Shown here: in pieces, positions 1 to 9,535 of the stretch
How the letters are laid out: every line of letters starts with the position of its first letter
Position numbering within the stretch: the stretch's first letter is position 1
Assembly (NCBI RefSeq): GCF_000517625.1
Contig: NZ_CP007055.1
Location: forward strand, 1,612,001 to 1,676,000
Source: Halostagnicola larsenii XH-48
GTDB taxonomy: Archaea; Halobacteriota; Halobacteria; Halobacteriales; Natrialbaceae
Reading direction: 5' to 3'
Length of the DNA stretch: 64,000 nucleotides
Notes under the pieces: model-generated
Database searches by the model: none
Seen by the model: the letters and a program-made list of their open reading frames with translations, nothing else
What the model was told of the DNA's origin: nothing
Made by a program: the position numbers and the translations under genes

Positions 1-1581
1 GCTCCCTTTGAGCAGGGCGTCGTGGAGCGCCACGAGCAGCCGGTCGGTCGTCAGTTCGGACGGATAGACATCGAGTCGAGTAACTTCCACGGGTTCGTCG
101 GCCGTAACGACAATCACATCGTCCAACCGTTCGATTCGAGCGAGCTCCGAATTGCCTCTCACCGGGTGGCCGTCGCTCGCCAACACGAGGTCCCCCTCGC
201 GCAATTTGGAGGTCGATGCCCCGCGTTGGCGCGCCCGAAGCTCCCAGCGACCGCCCTCGAGTTCCCGGCGCTCGACGAACTCGAGGTCGACGATCGCCCG
301 GTCGTCGTCGGCGCGCTCCTGCGGATCCTGTTCCCAGAGTTTGGCGTACTCCGCGTGGATCTCGCGGCGTTCCTCCTCGATTGCGCGATAGAGCCGCTCG
401 AAGTACTCGAGTTCCTCGTCCGGAAGCGACTGGCCGATCTGGCCCGCTTTCGACTCCTGGTCCAGTCGGCCGGAGACGACCATGCAGGTGTCCTGTTCGA
501 AGCAGTACTCGCACTTCGCGTCGCCCTCGTACCCCGTCGGCACGTCGCCGGCGATCTCCATCGCCGCGATCTCGTTTCGCACGCGAACGACGAACTTCAG
601 GAGTCCGTCGCCCATCGTGAACTCCTTTGCGGGCGTGAGATCGCCGGTTTCCTCGTTCCGGTCGAGCGCGGAGTTTTTCGTGTAGAGCAGGGTTCCCATG
701 TCGACATCCCCACCGTGTTCCTCGAGCAAGAGCGCGTAGCAGGCGGCCTGGACCTTGTCCTTGAACCGCGGGTCCTTGCGCAGGTTCTTGCCCGTCTTGA
801 GTTCGACCGGCGCGCCGCGTCGGACGGCGTCGGCGCGACCGCGGATCCCGAACGTCTCGCTGATGAGTAGCTGCTCGGAGCGCCAACTTCCCTCCGCGGG
901 CGTAAACGCCCGCTCCGGGTTGTCGGCGGCTGTCGCCGCCCCATCCTCCTCGGTGAGTCGGCCCTGCTCGAGCCAGCCCTCGATCGCGGCGGCGTTGTCG
1001 CGGACGTCTTCAGCGACGGCTTCGGGCGTTTCGCCCAGTAAGCCGAGTTCGAGCCCCCGCTCGTCGATCCGCTCGTCGATCGCGGCTTCGAGATCCCGGC
1101 CCCGGAGCAGGTCCCCGAAGACCTCGTGGACGATGGTCCCCTTGACGACCGGATAGTTCAGCGGTACCCCCGAGAGCTTGTTGAGGTAGTACAGGCGCGG
1201 ACACTCGACCCAGTTTCGAACGGCAGTCACGTTCACCAGAAAACTCGGCTCGACGACGACGTAGGAATCACCCGTCGTCGAGTACTGCGTCTCGCCCTGA
1301 TACTCGTCTTCCTCGACGTTCGTCACGAGCAGTTCTATCCCCGGCTCGAGCAGCGCCGCGGATTCGGTCCACTTTCCCCACAAAGTGACCGTCCTCGCGT
1401 CCTTTCCGTCGACTGAATTCGGGGACGCGCCGCCGGACTCGCGATTGGACGCGTCGGTCGGGGACGCCGAATCCTCGAGTCCGTCGAAGCGAAGCGGGAC
1501 CTCCGCGAGGTCGCTCTCCCCGTAGCTCGTCGTCACCGTTCGCACGTCGACCTCGCCCGCGACGGTACCGCGTACGTTCAC
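1..1581 (-). CDS. Dna2/Cas4-type RecB-family nuclease, probably with a helicase domain beyond the edge (partial)
   Basis: The gene starts at a GTG at 1581 and runs off the left edge, so only about 527 N-terminal residues are visible. After an OB-like N-terminal stretch comes a PD-(D/E)XK nuclease of the RecB/Cas4 type. It shows a first cysteine in VECPRLYYL (C127), a conserved His in KGTIVHEVF, an Asp in RGRADAV, the ELKTGK active-site motif, and QAACYALLL (the QxxxY motif). A CxxC-x5-C cluster (KCEYCFEQDTC) then completes a likely Fe-S site with C127. This order is that of Dna2-family nuclease-helicases, which process flaps and DNA ends. The helicase half would lie left of base 1 and is not seen. 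The upstream frame has no ATG, which supports the GTG start. Confidence 0.75.
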   Translation of the reverse strand, partial: MNVRGTVAGEVDVRTVTTSYGESDLAEVPLRFDGLEDSASPTDASNRESGGASPNSVDGKDARTVTLWGKWTESAALLEPGIELLVTNVEEDEYQGETQYSTTGDSYVVVEPSFLVNVTAVRNWVECPRLYYLNKLSGVPLNYPVVKGTIVHEVFGDLLRGRDLEAAIDERIDERGLELGLLGETPEAVAEDVRDNAAAIEGWLEQGRLTEEDGAATAADNPERAFTPAEGSWRSEQLLISETFGIRGRADAVRRGAPVELKTGKNLRKDPRFKDKVQAACYALLLEEHGGDVDMGTLLYTKNSALDRNEETGDLTPAKEFTMGDGLLKFVVRVRNEIAAMEIAGDVPTGYEGDAKCEYCFEQDTCMVVSGRLDQESKAGQIGQSLPDEELEYFERLYRAIEEERREIHAEYAKLWEQDPQERADDDRAIVDLEFVERRELEGGRWELRARQRGASTSKLREGDLVLASDGHPVRGNSELARIERLDDVIVVTADEPVEVTRLDVYPSELTTDRLLVALHDALLKGS

Positions 1582-1699
1582 GGATTCGTGAAGGGGGCGG
1601 CGGCGAAAAATGCTATCGGTCGCGACTTGGCTCGAGGCGCTTTCGGAAACGAACAACACAGTTATTACTGCTGCATGTTGTATGTTGTTGTATACCACG

Positions 1700-2176
1700 A
1701 TGTACGACCGAATCCTCGTCCCGACCGACGGCTCGGCCGAGGGCGAACACGCACTCGAGTACGCGATCGAGCTCGCGCGAGCCCACGACGCGAAGATTCG
1801 TGCGGTGTACGTCGTCAACGCGGCGAGTTACGGCGGGCTCCCGATGGAAACGGCGTGGGATGGGATCAACGACGCCCTCCGCGAGGAAGGCGAGACGGCG
1901 GTCGAACGGGTGAGAGAACTCGCGCCGGCGGACGTCACGGTCGAAACGGTGGTGCTCGAGGGATCCCCGAGTAAAGTCATCGTCGACGAAGCCGCCCCGG
2001 AAAACTGCGACCTCGTCGTGATGGGAACCCACGGCCGGGGCGGAATCGATCGACTCCTCCTCGGTAGCGTCGCGGAACGGGTCGTCCGCCGAGCTCCGGT
2101 TCCCGTATTGACGGTCCACCTCGATCAGGACGAATCCGAGCACTCGCCCGCCGACGCGCAGGTACCCGTAGAGTAA
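1700..2176 (+). CDS. UspA family universal stress protein
   Basis: A 158-residue single-domain Usp protein. It opens with MYDRILVPTDGS, the usual first strand and loop, and contains GTHGRGGIDRLLLGSVAERV, the G-x2-G-x9-G(S) nucleotide-binding signature, near residues 112-131. The last strand is VPVLTV, followed by an acidic tail. Such proteins bind ATP or AMP and respond to stress, though the ligand here is unknown. The longer reading frame from 1610 is rejected because the Usp fold begins exactly at this ATG. A TATA-like stretch (gttattactg) about 28 nt upstream fits leaderless transcription. It is divergent from the Dna2-like gene. Confidence 0.85.
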   Translation: MYDRILVPTDGSAEGEHALEYAIELARAHDAKIRAVYVVNAASYGGLPMETAWDGINDALREEGETAVERVRELAPADVTVETVVLEGSPSKVIVDEAAPENCDLVVMGTHGRGGIDRLLLGSVAERVVRRAPVPVLTVHLDQDESEHSPADAQVPVE

Positions 2177-2455
2177 ACTCAGGGACCGTCAAACTCCAGG
2201 ACCGTCATCCCCTAGGACCACCAAACCGGTGACGGTCGCAGACCGATTCTCGAGCGCGGTAGCCGTATTGAATCCAATGACCGCACATCATCGACAGTTG
2301 GGGTAGTGCTGAAACTGGTCGAACAGCCGCTGATGAGTGGGAATTGCGCGAGTTGACGGCCGGATTGATCACCATTTGCTCCCTCGTTGGGAGCAGTCAT
2401 CACTTTCACCGCGGTAGCACACAGCTTTTAGCCCCGCCGCTAATAAGGGGAAACG
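2177..2455 (+). promoter_or_regulatory. Intergenic region with the top6BA promoter
   Basis: This spacer of about 280 nt carries no convincing gene. A TATA-like element (gcttttagcc, around 2423-2432) sits about 26-30 nt before the top6B ATG, the spacing expected for a leaderless haloarchaeal transcript. Confidence 0.45.
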
Positions 2456-4903
2456 ATGACGTCGTTCCAGTCGACACTCGGCGAGGAGGAGGGGATCGCC
2501 GAAGAGCTGGCCGAAAACCAGCGCGCGATCTCCATCGCCGAGTTCTTCGAGAAGAACAAGCACATGCTCGGCTTCGACAGCGGCGCTCGAGGCCTCGTGA
2601 CGGCCGTCAAGGAGGCCGTCGACAACGCGCTCGACGCCGCCGAGGAAGCCGGTATTCTCCCCGATATCTACGTCGAAATTCAGGAGGAGGGCGATTACTA
2701 CCGGCTGATCGTCGAAGACAACGGGCCGGGATTGACCAAGGAGTCGCTGCCGAAAGTCTTCGGGAAACTGCTCTACGGCTCTCGATTTCACGCCCGCGAA
2801 CAGTCTCGCGGACAGCAGGGGATCGGAATCTCTGCGGCGGTATTGTACTCGCAGCTGACCAGCGGGAAGCCCGCGAAGATCACGAGTCGCACGCAGGGCT
2901 CGAGCGAGGCGGAGTACTTCGAACTGATCATCGATACCGACGACAACGAACCCGAGATCAGCGTCGAAGAGACCGCTTCGTGGGATCGCCCCCACGGCAC
3001 GCGAATCGAACTCGAGATGGAGGCGAACATGCGTGCGCGCGCCCAGCTTCACGATTACATCAAGCACACGGCGGTCGTCAACCCCCACGCCCGCCTCGAG
3101 CTCAACGAGCCGAGCGCGCATTTCAAGGCGGAACGGGCGACCGACGAACTGCCCGAAGAGACCGAAGAGATCCGTCCGCACCCCCACGGCGTCGAACTCG
3201 GGACCGTGATGAAGATGCTGTCGGCGACGGATTCACACAGCATCTCCGGATTCCTTCAAGAGGAGTTCACCCGCGTCGGGAAAAAGACCGCCAACTCGGT
3301 CATCGACGAGTTCCGCGATCGACACTTCGGCCGGGAGATGTCCTGGGAGACGCCGACCGCCACCGAGGGCGTCGCTGTCGGCCAAGCGATCGAAGACGCG
3401 ACGGCGAACAAGGGAGCGACCGCGACGGCCGACTTCGCGGAGACCATCGCCACGACCGTCGAAAACCGCGAGCGGATCTGCCATCACAAACTGGTCGAAA
3501 TCGTCGAATCTGCCGCCGAATCGGCCGAAGACGATCACGGAACGACTTTCGGCGAGACGGTTCGAGAGAACGCCGTCGAGGCTGCGTGGGCCGAACTCGT
3601 CGGTCTCGGGGGCGAATCCGCGGAGGCCGACTCGGACGGCGACTCTCGGATGACCGCAGACGTCTACGCGCTCGCAGACGACGCGACGAGCACGCGCAAG
3701 GACGACGAAGTGATTCACGCCTTCGCCGAGCGACTGGCCGGGCAGTTCGAAGACGCGGAAGATCCGCGCCATCGATTCACCCACGCGAAGCTCCGCTCGG
3801 CCGTCGACCGCGCCGCCGAGTTGACCGAAGAGTACGACGACGCCGCGTTCGGCGACACCGCTCGAGAGAACGTCGTCGAGGCGATCTGGGGCGTCATGCG
3901 GACTGTTCCGGACGATCCGCCGCTGGTTCGAGAGCTCACGGAGGATCGAGACGCCTCGAGCCAGCTGGTCGACGGGATGCGTGCGACCGACATCATGGCA
4001 CCGCCGACGCGGTGTCTCTCGCCGATCACAGACGAACTCATCGAAGCAGGGTTGCGAAAGGAGTTCGACGCCGACTTCTACGCGGCGGCGACGCGCGATG
4101 CAGGGGTTTCGGGCGGCGATCCGTTCATCGTCGAGGCGGGCATCGCCTACGGCGGTGAGTTAGAGGCCGAGGGAAGCGCGGACGTACTTCGGTTTGCGAA
4201 CCGCGTACCGCTTGTCTACCAGCGCGGTGCCTGTGCGACGACCGATGTCGTCAAACAGATCGGCTGGCGAAACTACGGGCTCGACCAGCCCGGCGGCTCC
4301 GGGCTGCCCAACGGCCCCGCCGTGATCATGGTCCACGTGGCGTCGACGAACGTGCCGTTTACGAGCGAGTCCAAAGACGCCGTGGCGAACGTCCCCGAGA
4401 TCGAAGACGAGATCGAACTCGCCATCCGTGAGGCTGCTCGAGAGCTCAAGAGCTACCTCAACAAGCGCCGCTCGATGGAAAAACGCCGACGCAAGCAGAG
4501 CGTCCTCGGACAGATCCTCCCGGAGATGGCCGAGAAGGTCGCCGAAGTGACCGACAATCCCGAGCCGAACATCGACGACGCCGTCGCTCGGATCATGAAC
4601 AACGTGCTCGTCGAGCGCGAACTCGAGGAAAACGGCGACGGCCAATCGGTCTCGATCGTCGTCGAGAACCACACGAGTACGACCGAGTCGTTCGAACTGA
4701 CGGACATCGTCACCGCCGAACCGCGTAACCTCTCCGACGGCGCGAACGTCGTGGAGATGGACGGCGAGTGGTTCGTCAAGTGGGACGACGACGTCTCCAG
4801 CGGCGAGGAAACGACCCTCGAGTACGAGGTCGACGCCGACGCTTCGTTCGATCTCGACGTGAGTGGCGTCGAAAGTGAGAAACTTACCGTGACAGACCAA
4901 TGA
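2456..4903 (+). CDS. top6B: DNA topoisomerase VI subunit B
   Basis: The 815-residue ATPase subunit of the type IIB topoisomerase that relaxes and decatenates DNA. The GHKL fold shows its N box ([14 protein letters not shown], about residues 51-64), the nucleotide loop (VEDNGPGLT) and the lid ([17 protein letters not shown]). A helix-two-turn-helix and a transducer domain follow, the latter with the GLPNGPA loop. The middle carries two similar helical segments, near residues 330-400 and 420-490, that make it longer than non-halophilic homologues. A final immunoglobulin-like segment (about 715-815) ends the protein. The TGA stop overlaps the ATG of top6A, so the two are translationally coupled and made together as a heterotetramer. 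Confidence 0.97.
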   Translation: MTSFQSTLGEEEGIAEELAENQRAISIAEFFEKNKHMLGFDSGARGLVTAVKEAVDNALDAAEEAGILPDIYVEIQEEGDYYRLIVEDNGPGLTKESLPKVFGKLLYGSRFHAREQSRGQQGIGISAAVLYSQLTSGKPAKITSRTQGSSEAEYFELIIDTDDNEPEISVEETASWDRPHGTRIELEMEANMRARAQLHDYIKHTAVVNPHARLELNEPSAHFKAERATDELPEETEEIRPHPHGVELGTVMKMLSATDSHSISGFLQEEFTRVGKKTANSVIDEFRDRHFGREMSWETPTATEGVAVGQAIEDATANKGATATADFAETIATTVENRERICHHKLVEIVESAAESAEDDHGTTFGETVRENAVEAAWAELVGLGGESAEADSDGDSRMTADVYALADDATSTRKDDEVIHAFAERLAGQFEDAEDPRHRFTHAKLRSAVDRAAELTEEYDDAAFGDTARENVVEAIWGVMRTVPDDPPLVRELTEDRDASSQLVDGMRATDIMAPPTRCLSPITDELIEAGLRKEFDADFYAAATRDAGVSGGDPFIVEAGIAYGGELEAEGSADVLRFANRVPLVYQRGACATTDVVKQIGWRNYGLDQPGGSGLPNGPAVIMVHVASTNVPFTSESKDAVANVPEIEDEIELAIREAARELKSYLNKRRSMEKRRRKQSVLGQILPEMAEKVAEVTDNPEPNIDDAVARIMNNVLVERELEENGDGQSVSIVVENHTSTTESFELTDIVTAEPRNLSDGANVVEMDGEWFVKWDDDVSSGEETTLEYEVDADASFDLDVSGVESEKLTVTDQ

Positions 4904-5991
4904 GTACGGACACCAACCAGGAAGCAAGAGAACAGTTGATCGACCTCGCCGCGGAGTTTTACGATCAGTTCGAAGGGGGAGAGATACCGAGTATGTCGCT
5001 CCCGACCCGGACGAAAAGCAACATCGAGTACGACGAGGAAAAGGGCGTCTGGGTCTACGGCGACCGGACGTCGAGGCGATCGGCGAACTCGGTTCGCGGT
5101 GCCCAGAAGCTGTTGAAGGCCGTTTACACGATCGAGTTCCTCGCGGACCAACTCGAGGAAGACCGCTCCTCGACGCTACGTGAGTTGTACTACCTATCCG
5201 AAAGCTGGGACAACGACAACGCCCAGTTCAACGATCAGGACGAGTCCAACCAGTTGATCGAGGACTTAGAGATTGTCTCGGAGGTCACCCGCGAGGACTT
5301 TCACATGCGCCCGGAGGAATCCGGTGCGAAGGTGATGGGGCCGCTCCACATCCGCGAGCAGACGAACCGCGGCGAACGCGACATCCACTGTCAGCTCGAC
5401 GTAGGGCAAGGCGGCTACCAGATCCCGAATAACCCCGACACGATCGAGTTCCTCGACAACGACGCCGACTTCGTCCTCTGTGTCGAGACCGGCGGGATGC
5501 GAGACCGGCTGGTCGAAAACGGGTTCGACGCCGACTACGACGCCCTGATCGTCCACCTCGGCGGCCAGCCCGCGCGGGCGACGCGGCGACTGATCAGACG
5601 GCTCCACGACGAACTCGAGCTTCCGGTGACGGTCTTCGCCGACGGCGACCCGTGGTCCTATCGCATCTACGGCTCGGTCGCTTACGGCTCGATCAAGTCC
5701 GCACACCTCTCCGAGTATCTCGCGACGCCCGAGGCCAAATATATCGGCATCCAGCCGGCCGACATCGTCGAGTACGACCTGCCGACGGACCCGCTCTCGG
5801 ATTCGGACATCAACGCCTTAGAGAGCGAACTCTCCGATCCGCGCTTCCAGACCGACTACTGGGAAGAGCAGATCGAACTCCAACTCGAGATCGGAAAGAA
5901 AGCAGAACAGCAGTCCCTCGCGGCGCGCGGGCTGGACTTCGTGACGGATACGTATCTGCCCGAACGCCTCGAGGCGATGGGTGTCCTGTAA
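4900..5991 (+). CDS. top6A: DNA topoisomerase VI subunit A (Spo11-like)
   Basis: The 363-residue DNA-cleaving subunit, homologous to eukaryotic Spo11. The 5Y-CAP (winged helix) domain contains [11 protein letters not shown], with the catalytic tyrosine at Y97 or Y98. The Toprim domain includes CVETGGMRD and the acidic FADGDPW motif near residue 247, which holds the metal. The gene overlaps top6B by 4 nt (ATGA). Its length and both domains are normal for the family. It works with Top6B in an A2B2 complex on the chromosome. Confidence 0.97.
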   Translation: MSTDTNQEAREQLIDLAAEFYDQFEGGEIPSMSLPTRTKSNIEYDEEKGVWVYGDRTSRRSANSVRGAQKLLKAVYTIEFLADQLEEDRSSTLRELYYLSESWDNDNAQFNDQDESNQLIEDLEIVSEVTREDFHMRPEESGAKVMGPLHIREQTNRGERDIHCQLDVGQGGYQIPNNPDTIEFLDNDADFVLCVETGGMRDRLVENGFDADYDALIVHLGGQPARATRRLIRRLHDELELPVTVFADGDPWSYRIYGSVAYGSIKSAHLSEYLATPEAKYIGIQPADIVEYDLPTDPLSDSDINALESELSDPRFQTDYWEEQIELQLEIGKKAEQQSLAARGLDFVTDTYLPERLEAMGVL

Positions 5992-6016
5992 TCGGCCGAC
6001 CTCCAGTTCGAGCAAA

Positions 6017-6871
6017 TCACTGCGCCTCCGGCGGGTTCTGTTCTCGGAAACGCTTCGCGACGGTCGCCATTCGCTCGAACTCGACGCCGTCTCGAGAGTA
6101 CATGTGCTCGAGCAATTCCTCGAGGCGGCCGATTCGATGCGCTTGCCCGATCACCTGTGGGTGGAGGGTGAGAACGTACACCCCGCCGTCGACGTGCTCG
6201 CACATCCAGTCGAACTGGTCGCGCCACTTCCGGAAGATCATCTCCTCGTCGGTGTAGCCCATCCGGTGGGGGCCCGCCCAGGTGTAGGTAAAGGGCGGGA
6301 AGTCGTCGCGTTCCCACGACGGGGGGAGCTCGACGATGTCGGTCGGCTCGCCGCGTTCGTAGGGCGCGTCGGCGGGCGCACGCCATCCCCGCCGGAGGTA
6401 GTGCGGTGTGAAATCCGCGGCCATCACGCTCGAGTCCCACTCGAACCCCAGTTCGAGGAGGATGTCGAGTGTGTGTTCGGAAAAGTCCCACGCCGGCGAG
6501 GCGTAGCCGGTCGGACGCTCTCCCGTAAGCGCGACGATGCTCTCGATGCCGCGCTCGATATCCGCCCTCTCGGCCTCCCTGCTCTCGTAACTCGAGGGCC
6601 CGCGATGGGTCCAGCCGTGGTGTTGGATCCCGTGGCCGGCGTCGGCGATCGCCTCGCAGGCCGCCGGAAAACTCTCGATGGTGTGTCCGGGGATACACCA
6701 CGTCGAGGGGAGGTCGTGTTCGTCGTGGAGATCGAGGAGTCGAGGCGTTCCGACATCGGCGCCGTAGACGCCTCGAGAGTGTCGCGTCGGCATGTCCCAG
6801 GCGTCGAACGCCCAGAGCCACGTCGAGACCGCGTCGAAGTGATACGAAACGCAGACCGTTGCACTCGCCAT
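6017..6871 (-). CDS. Polysaccharide deacetylase family protein (NodB homology)
   Basis: A 284-residue soluble protein without a signal peptide. It begins VCVSYHFDAVS, where the Asp is the usual catalytic or metal residue, and carries GIQHHGWTHRG (the HxxxH metal motif) near residue 85. YASPAWDFSEHT and a late LTLHPQV match further NodB motifs. The Helicobacter PgdA-like subgroup of such enzymes has this cytoplasmic architecture. Substrates range from peptidoglycan-like sugars to amides, so the substrate here is unknown. The stop lies 25 nt from that of top6A (convergent). A TATA-like box (cctatattc) lies about 26 nt upstream of the ATG. Confidence 0.8.
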   Translation of the reverse strand: MASATVCVSYHFDAVSTWLWAFDAWDMPTRHSRGVYGADVGTPRLLDLHDEHDLPSTWCIPGHTIESFPAACEAIADAGHGIQHHGWTHRGPSSYESREAERADIERGIESIVALTGERPTGYASPAWDFSEHTLDILLELGFEWDSSVMAADFTPHYLRRGWRAPADAPYERGEPTDIVELPPSWERDDFPPFTYTWAGPHRMGYTDEEMIFRKWRDQFDWMCEHVDGGVYVLTLHPQVIGQAHRIGRLEELLEHMYSRDGVEFERMATVAKRFREQNPPEAQ

Positions 6872-7019
6872 GTGCGGCGGACGACCCGCAGGTGAATATA
6901 GGTATCACGACTCGTGAGTCGATGGGGTCGGTAGCGATGGCGCTGGGGGCGGTAGCGATACCGCGTGAGCAACCGACACCCAATTACTTACGTGGATGGC
7001 GACCCGCCGATAGGAACGA

Positions 7020-7454
7020 ATGCCAGAAGCAGATCTTCAGCACTCGGAGTCGGGTGCTGACGAAGGCCGTCCACCCGTCCAGTGTGACGCGTGCCGGTCC
7101 GCCTTCGAATCTGATAGCCGGCGGGCCGTCTCGTTTCTCCTTCTGGATCACCTCACGATCCCCGTCGTCAGCTGTGAGGACCACCTCGAGCAGTTTGCCT
7201 CGGTCTGCGGGTTAACTACCGAAGATACCGCTGAGACGCTGGATCACCGACCGGCCGGCGGCGTCCGCTGTCCGGGCTGTCGACTCGCACCCCACAACTC
7301 GGCCCAACCGGTGATACCGGTCCGAAAAGGAGCGGTCCTCGTCGTGGCGTGTCCCGAACACCAGTCGAAGGTATTCCAACGGTTTCGGACGGGACTCCAG
7401 ACGCGACACCACCTCTCCTCGAACGTCGGTGCCACGACGAACTCGTTGCGCTGA
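7020..7454 (+). CDS. Haloarchaeal zinc-finger-like protein of unknown function
   Basis: A 144-residue protein that I do not recognise by family name. It has two cysteine pairs, VQCDACRSAF near residue 22 and RCPGCRLAP near residue 82. Each is followed about 25-30 residues later by a Cys-x-x-His motif (SCEDHLEQF and ACPEHQSKV). The two halves therefore look like a tandem duplication of a CxxC...CxxH zinc-binding unit. It is divergent from the deacetylase gene and convergent with the hydrolase at 8249. The function could be nucleic-acid or protein binding; this is inference only. Confidence 0.7.
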   Translation: MPEADLQHSESGADEGRPPVQCDACRSAFESDSRRAVSFLLLDHLTIPVVSCEDHLEQFASVCGLTTEDTAETLDHRPAGGVRCPGCRLAPHNSAQPVIPVRKGAVLVVACPEHQSKVFQRFRTGLQTRHHLSSNVGATTNSLR

Positions 7455-7490
7455 TCTCGGCACGGGTGGCACCCAGGACGTAGACGGTGC

Positions 7491-8249
7491 TTACTCGAGC
7501 GTCTGTTCACCCTCGAGTGCAGTAGCCGGCGTATCCGGGTTCTCGAGCACGACCGGGACTGTTCGACTCGCTACGTCGACGACGAACGCCTCCGTGTCAA
7601 CTCCGGCCGCCTCGCCGTAGATCGGACAGACGAGCCGCGGAGCCATTCGTCCGGCGAGCGCCGCGGCCTCGTGTCTGTCCATCGTGGTGTCGCCATCGAT
7701 CGGCGGAAAGAAGATGTCGACATCGAGATCCTCGTGGTACTCGAGGGCGTCCGTATGTCCCGGGAAGAACGCCTGAACGCCGTCGACGGTGACCGCGTAC
7801 CCACAGCCCGTTCCCTCGGGGTGGTACGGCGACCCGTCTTCGCGGGTGTGTGGTCCGTCTGGTTCGTTGTACGCTGGTACCGTGAACAGATCGAGCGGTC
7901 CGAGAACGAACGACTCGTCGGCGCGAACGCGTTCCACGTCGTAGGAGAGGTCGGCCGGAGGGTCGCGGACTGGCTCCGACCGATCGTCGCTGCGGTCGTC
8001 AATCTCCCGTCCGTCGATCGACTCGTGGATCACCACCATCGCGTCGTCGCGAGCGACCCGTTCGATCCCCGTCGGATCGTAGTTGTGCCCGTGCGTAACC
8101 AACACCAGATCGCCGTCTCGAGGTGCCGTCCCCTCGAGAACGCTGTCCCGATGGGGATCGACGTAGATGACCACGCCTGTCCGGGACTCGAGGCGAACCG
8201 TTGTATGGCCGAGCCAGTCAAAGCGCACCGCGCCGTAGCTGACGGTCAT
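7491..8249 (-). CDS. Metallo-beta-lactamase-fold hydrolase (UlaG-like)
   Basis: A 252-residue protein with the start of a metallo-beta-lactamase fold (FDWLGHTTVRLES, then VVIYVDPH), as in UlaG-type L-ascorbate-6-phosphate lactonases and related metal-dependent hydrolases. The metal motif reads VTHGHNYDPTG rather than the standard HxHxDH. Further candidate ligands are the His in FPGHTDALEY and the Asp in PPIDGDTTMD. The Met-Asp-rich loop DGDTTMDRHEAAALA is typical of the UlaG-like group. The gene lies 60 nt downstream of the FAH-family hydrolase on the same strand, so the two may be co-transcribed. The substrate is unknown. Confidence 0.78.
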   Translation of the reverse strand: MTVSYGAVRFDWLGHTTVRLESRTGVVIYVDPHRDSVLEGTAPRDGDLVLVTHGHNYDPTGIERVARDDAMVVIHESIDGREIDDRSDDRSEPVRDPPADLSYDVERVRADESFVLGPLDLFTVPAYNEPDGPHTREDGSPYHPEGTGCGYAVTVDGVQAFFPGHTDALEYHEDLDVDIFFPPIDGDTTMDRHEAAALAGRMAPRLVCPIYGEAAGVDTEAFVVDVASRTVPVVLENPDTPATALEGEQTLE

Positions 8250-8309
8250 GCACGGCCGTTCGTTCGAGACGTCGAAAAACGTTCGTCTCCGCAGTTGGTC
8301 GGGTCCAGA

Positions 8310-9047
8310 TCAGGGAATTCGAACCGAGTGCGAGAGCGTGCCGACGCCCTCGACTTCGATTTCGACCTCGTCACCGTCGGCGAGCGGACCGACGCCTTCC
8401 GGCGTCCCGGTCGCGATCACGTCACCCTCTTCTAAGGTCTGGTAGGTCGTGATCTCGGCGATCAGTTCCGGAATCGGGAAGATGAGCTGATCGAGCGTGC
8501 CGTCCTGTTTGAGCTCGCCGTTGACTCGAGAACGAACCGCCGCGTCGTCGGGCACTTCGTCGGGAGTCGCAAGCACCGGACCGAGCGGTGCAGCGCCGTC
8601 GAAGGCCTTCCCGCGGACCCAGTTACGTTCCTCGGACTGGTCGTCACGGTTCGAGAGGTCGTTGACGCAGGTGAACCCGGCGATGACATCCCTCGCATCC
8701 GAGACCGGTACGTTCCGGCACTGTTGCCCGATGACGACGCCCAGTTCGGCTTCGTGGTCGATCCGCTCTTTCCCCGCTGGAACGGTCACCGTGTCGCCGT
8801 GGCTCGAGACCGTGTTCGGCGGCTTGAGAAAGAGCATCGGTCGGTCCGGGAGATCCGACCCCATTTCGTCGGCGTGGTCGGCGTAGTTGCGTCCGATACA
8901 GACGATCTTCGAGGGGTCGGTCGGCGGTAGGATGTCGATCTCGTCGGCATCGAAATCGTAGCTCTCGTTCGCGAAGTGGACGGTTCCGTTCTCGAGTTCG
9001 CCGCGGCGAACCGCGCCGGCCGGGTCGCGGAATCTGACGTATTTCAT
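8310..9047 (-). CDS. Fumarylacetoacetate hydrolase family protein
   Basis: A 245-residue protein with the FAH C-terminal catalytic fold. It shows CIGRNYADHADEMG near residue 50, FLKPPNTV, and the metal-binding DHEAELGVVIG (the E...E...D triad region). FTCVNDLSNRD and ATGTPEGVG at the end are also diagnostic. Family members hydrolyse or decarboxylate acylpyruvates and oxo-acids in aromatic catabolism. The specific substrate cannot be read from sequence. The ATG at 9047 (MKYVRFRD) is preferred over an upstream in-frame start at 9236, because the family fold begins here and a TATA-like tttttctatc lies about 25-30 nt before it. Confidence 0.88.
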   Translation of the reverse strand: MKYVRFRDPAGAVRRGELENGTVHFANESYDFDADEIDILPPTDPSKIVCIGRNYADHADEMGSDLPDRPMLFLKPPNTVSSHGDTVTVPAGKERIDHEAELGVVIGQQCRNVPVSDARDVIAGFTCVNDLSNRDDQSEERNWVRGKAFDGAAPLGPVLATPDEVPDDAAVRSRVNGELKQDGTLDQLIFPIPELIAEITTYQTLEEGDVIATGTPEGVGPLADGDEVEIEVEGVGTLSHSVRIP

Positions 9048-9337
9048 GCGATGAAGTTTGTCGTAGAGATAGAAAAACATTGAGAAGGCCCTCGAGTACG
9101 CCGGCAATCGCTCGAGCTCCGGAACGGCGTCGAAAAACGGTCTGCGCTTGTTTGCGACCGTACGCCCGCTGGTGTTTTCGAGGGAAATCGTCTCGAGCAG
9201 CGCTCCGGAGGGGTTCGCCACGTCATTCACTGCCACTGGAGGGATGGAACGGAACGTTTTTTACTAGCCCCCGGCAATCGGTGAGTGTAGCTTCACGAGA
9301 CCGGGCCGAACCGCGGTACGGTGTCGAAGCGACGACT

Positions 9338-9412
9338 GCTCCGTTGGTGTAGTCCGGCCAATCATTTCGGCCTTTCGAGCCGATGACCAGGGTTCAAATC
9401 CCTGACGGAGCA
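9338..9412 (+). tRNA. tRNA-Glu (anticodon TTC)
   Basis: A 75-nt cloverleaf. The acceptor stem GCTCCGT pairs with ACGGAGC, with discriminator A at 9412. The anticodon stem TCGGC/GCCGA encloses loop CTTTCGA with anticodon TTC. The T-arm is CAGGG-TTCAAAT-CCCTG. No CCA is encoded and no intron is present. The 3' end appears to have served as an integration site (see the partial repeats downstream). Confidence 0.95.
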
Positions 9413-9457
9413 CTACAGCGGCCGAGTTTTACAAGAGAGCAAAGCGCGCGTACGGAA

Positions 9458-9468
9458 GGGATTTTAAC
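9458..9468 (-). repeat. Inverted partial copy of the tRNA-Glu T-arm
   Basis: GGGATTTTAAC is the reverse complement of the tRNA-Glu segment GTTCAAATCCC with one mismatch (10 of 11). It also forms the left arm of an imperfect stem with the direct copy at 9516 and with the CGAGACG/CGTCTCG pair between them. Confidence 0.5.
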
Positions 9469-9515
9469 GAGACGAGTCACGGTGTCGAGCGTAGCGAGGC
9501 GACCGTCTCGGCGTT

Positions 9516-9535
9516 GTTCAACTCCCTGATGGAGC
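9516..9535 (+). repeat. Direct partial repeat of the tRNA-Glu 3' end (att-like)
   Basis: The 20 bases here match tRNA-Glu positions 9392-9411 at 18 of 20, covering the T-loop, T-stem and 3' acceptor strand. A truncated 3' tRNA copy in direct orientation is the usual footprint of site-specific integration by a tyrosine recombinase. The 124-nt spacing means that any element has been almost wholly lost. Confidence 0.6.

Noticed and set aside
2344-4158. Long 604-residue frame on the plus strand overlapping top6B
   Set aside because: It is an Arg-rich shadow of top6B in another frame, with no family motif and non-haloarchaeal composition.
9048-9236. N-terminal extension of the FAH-family gene
   Set aside because: The family fold begins at MKYVRFRD; the added 63 residues match nothing and would span the TATA-like box.
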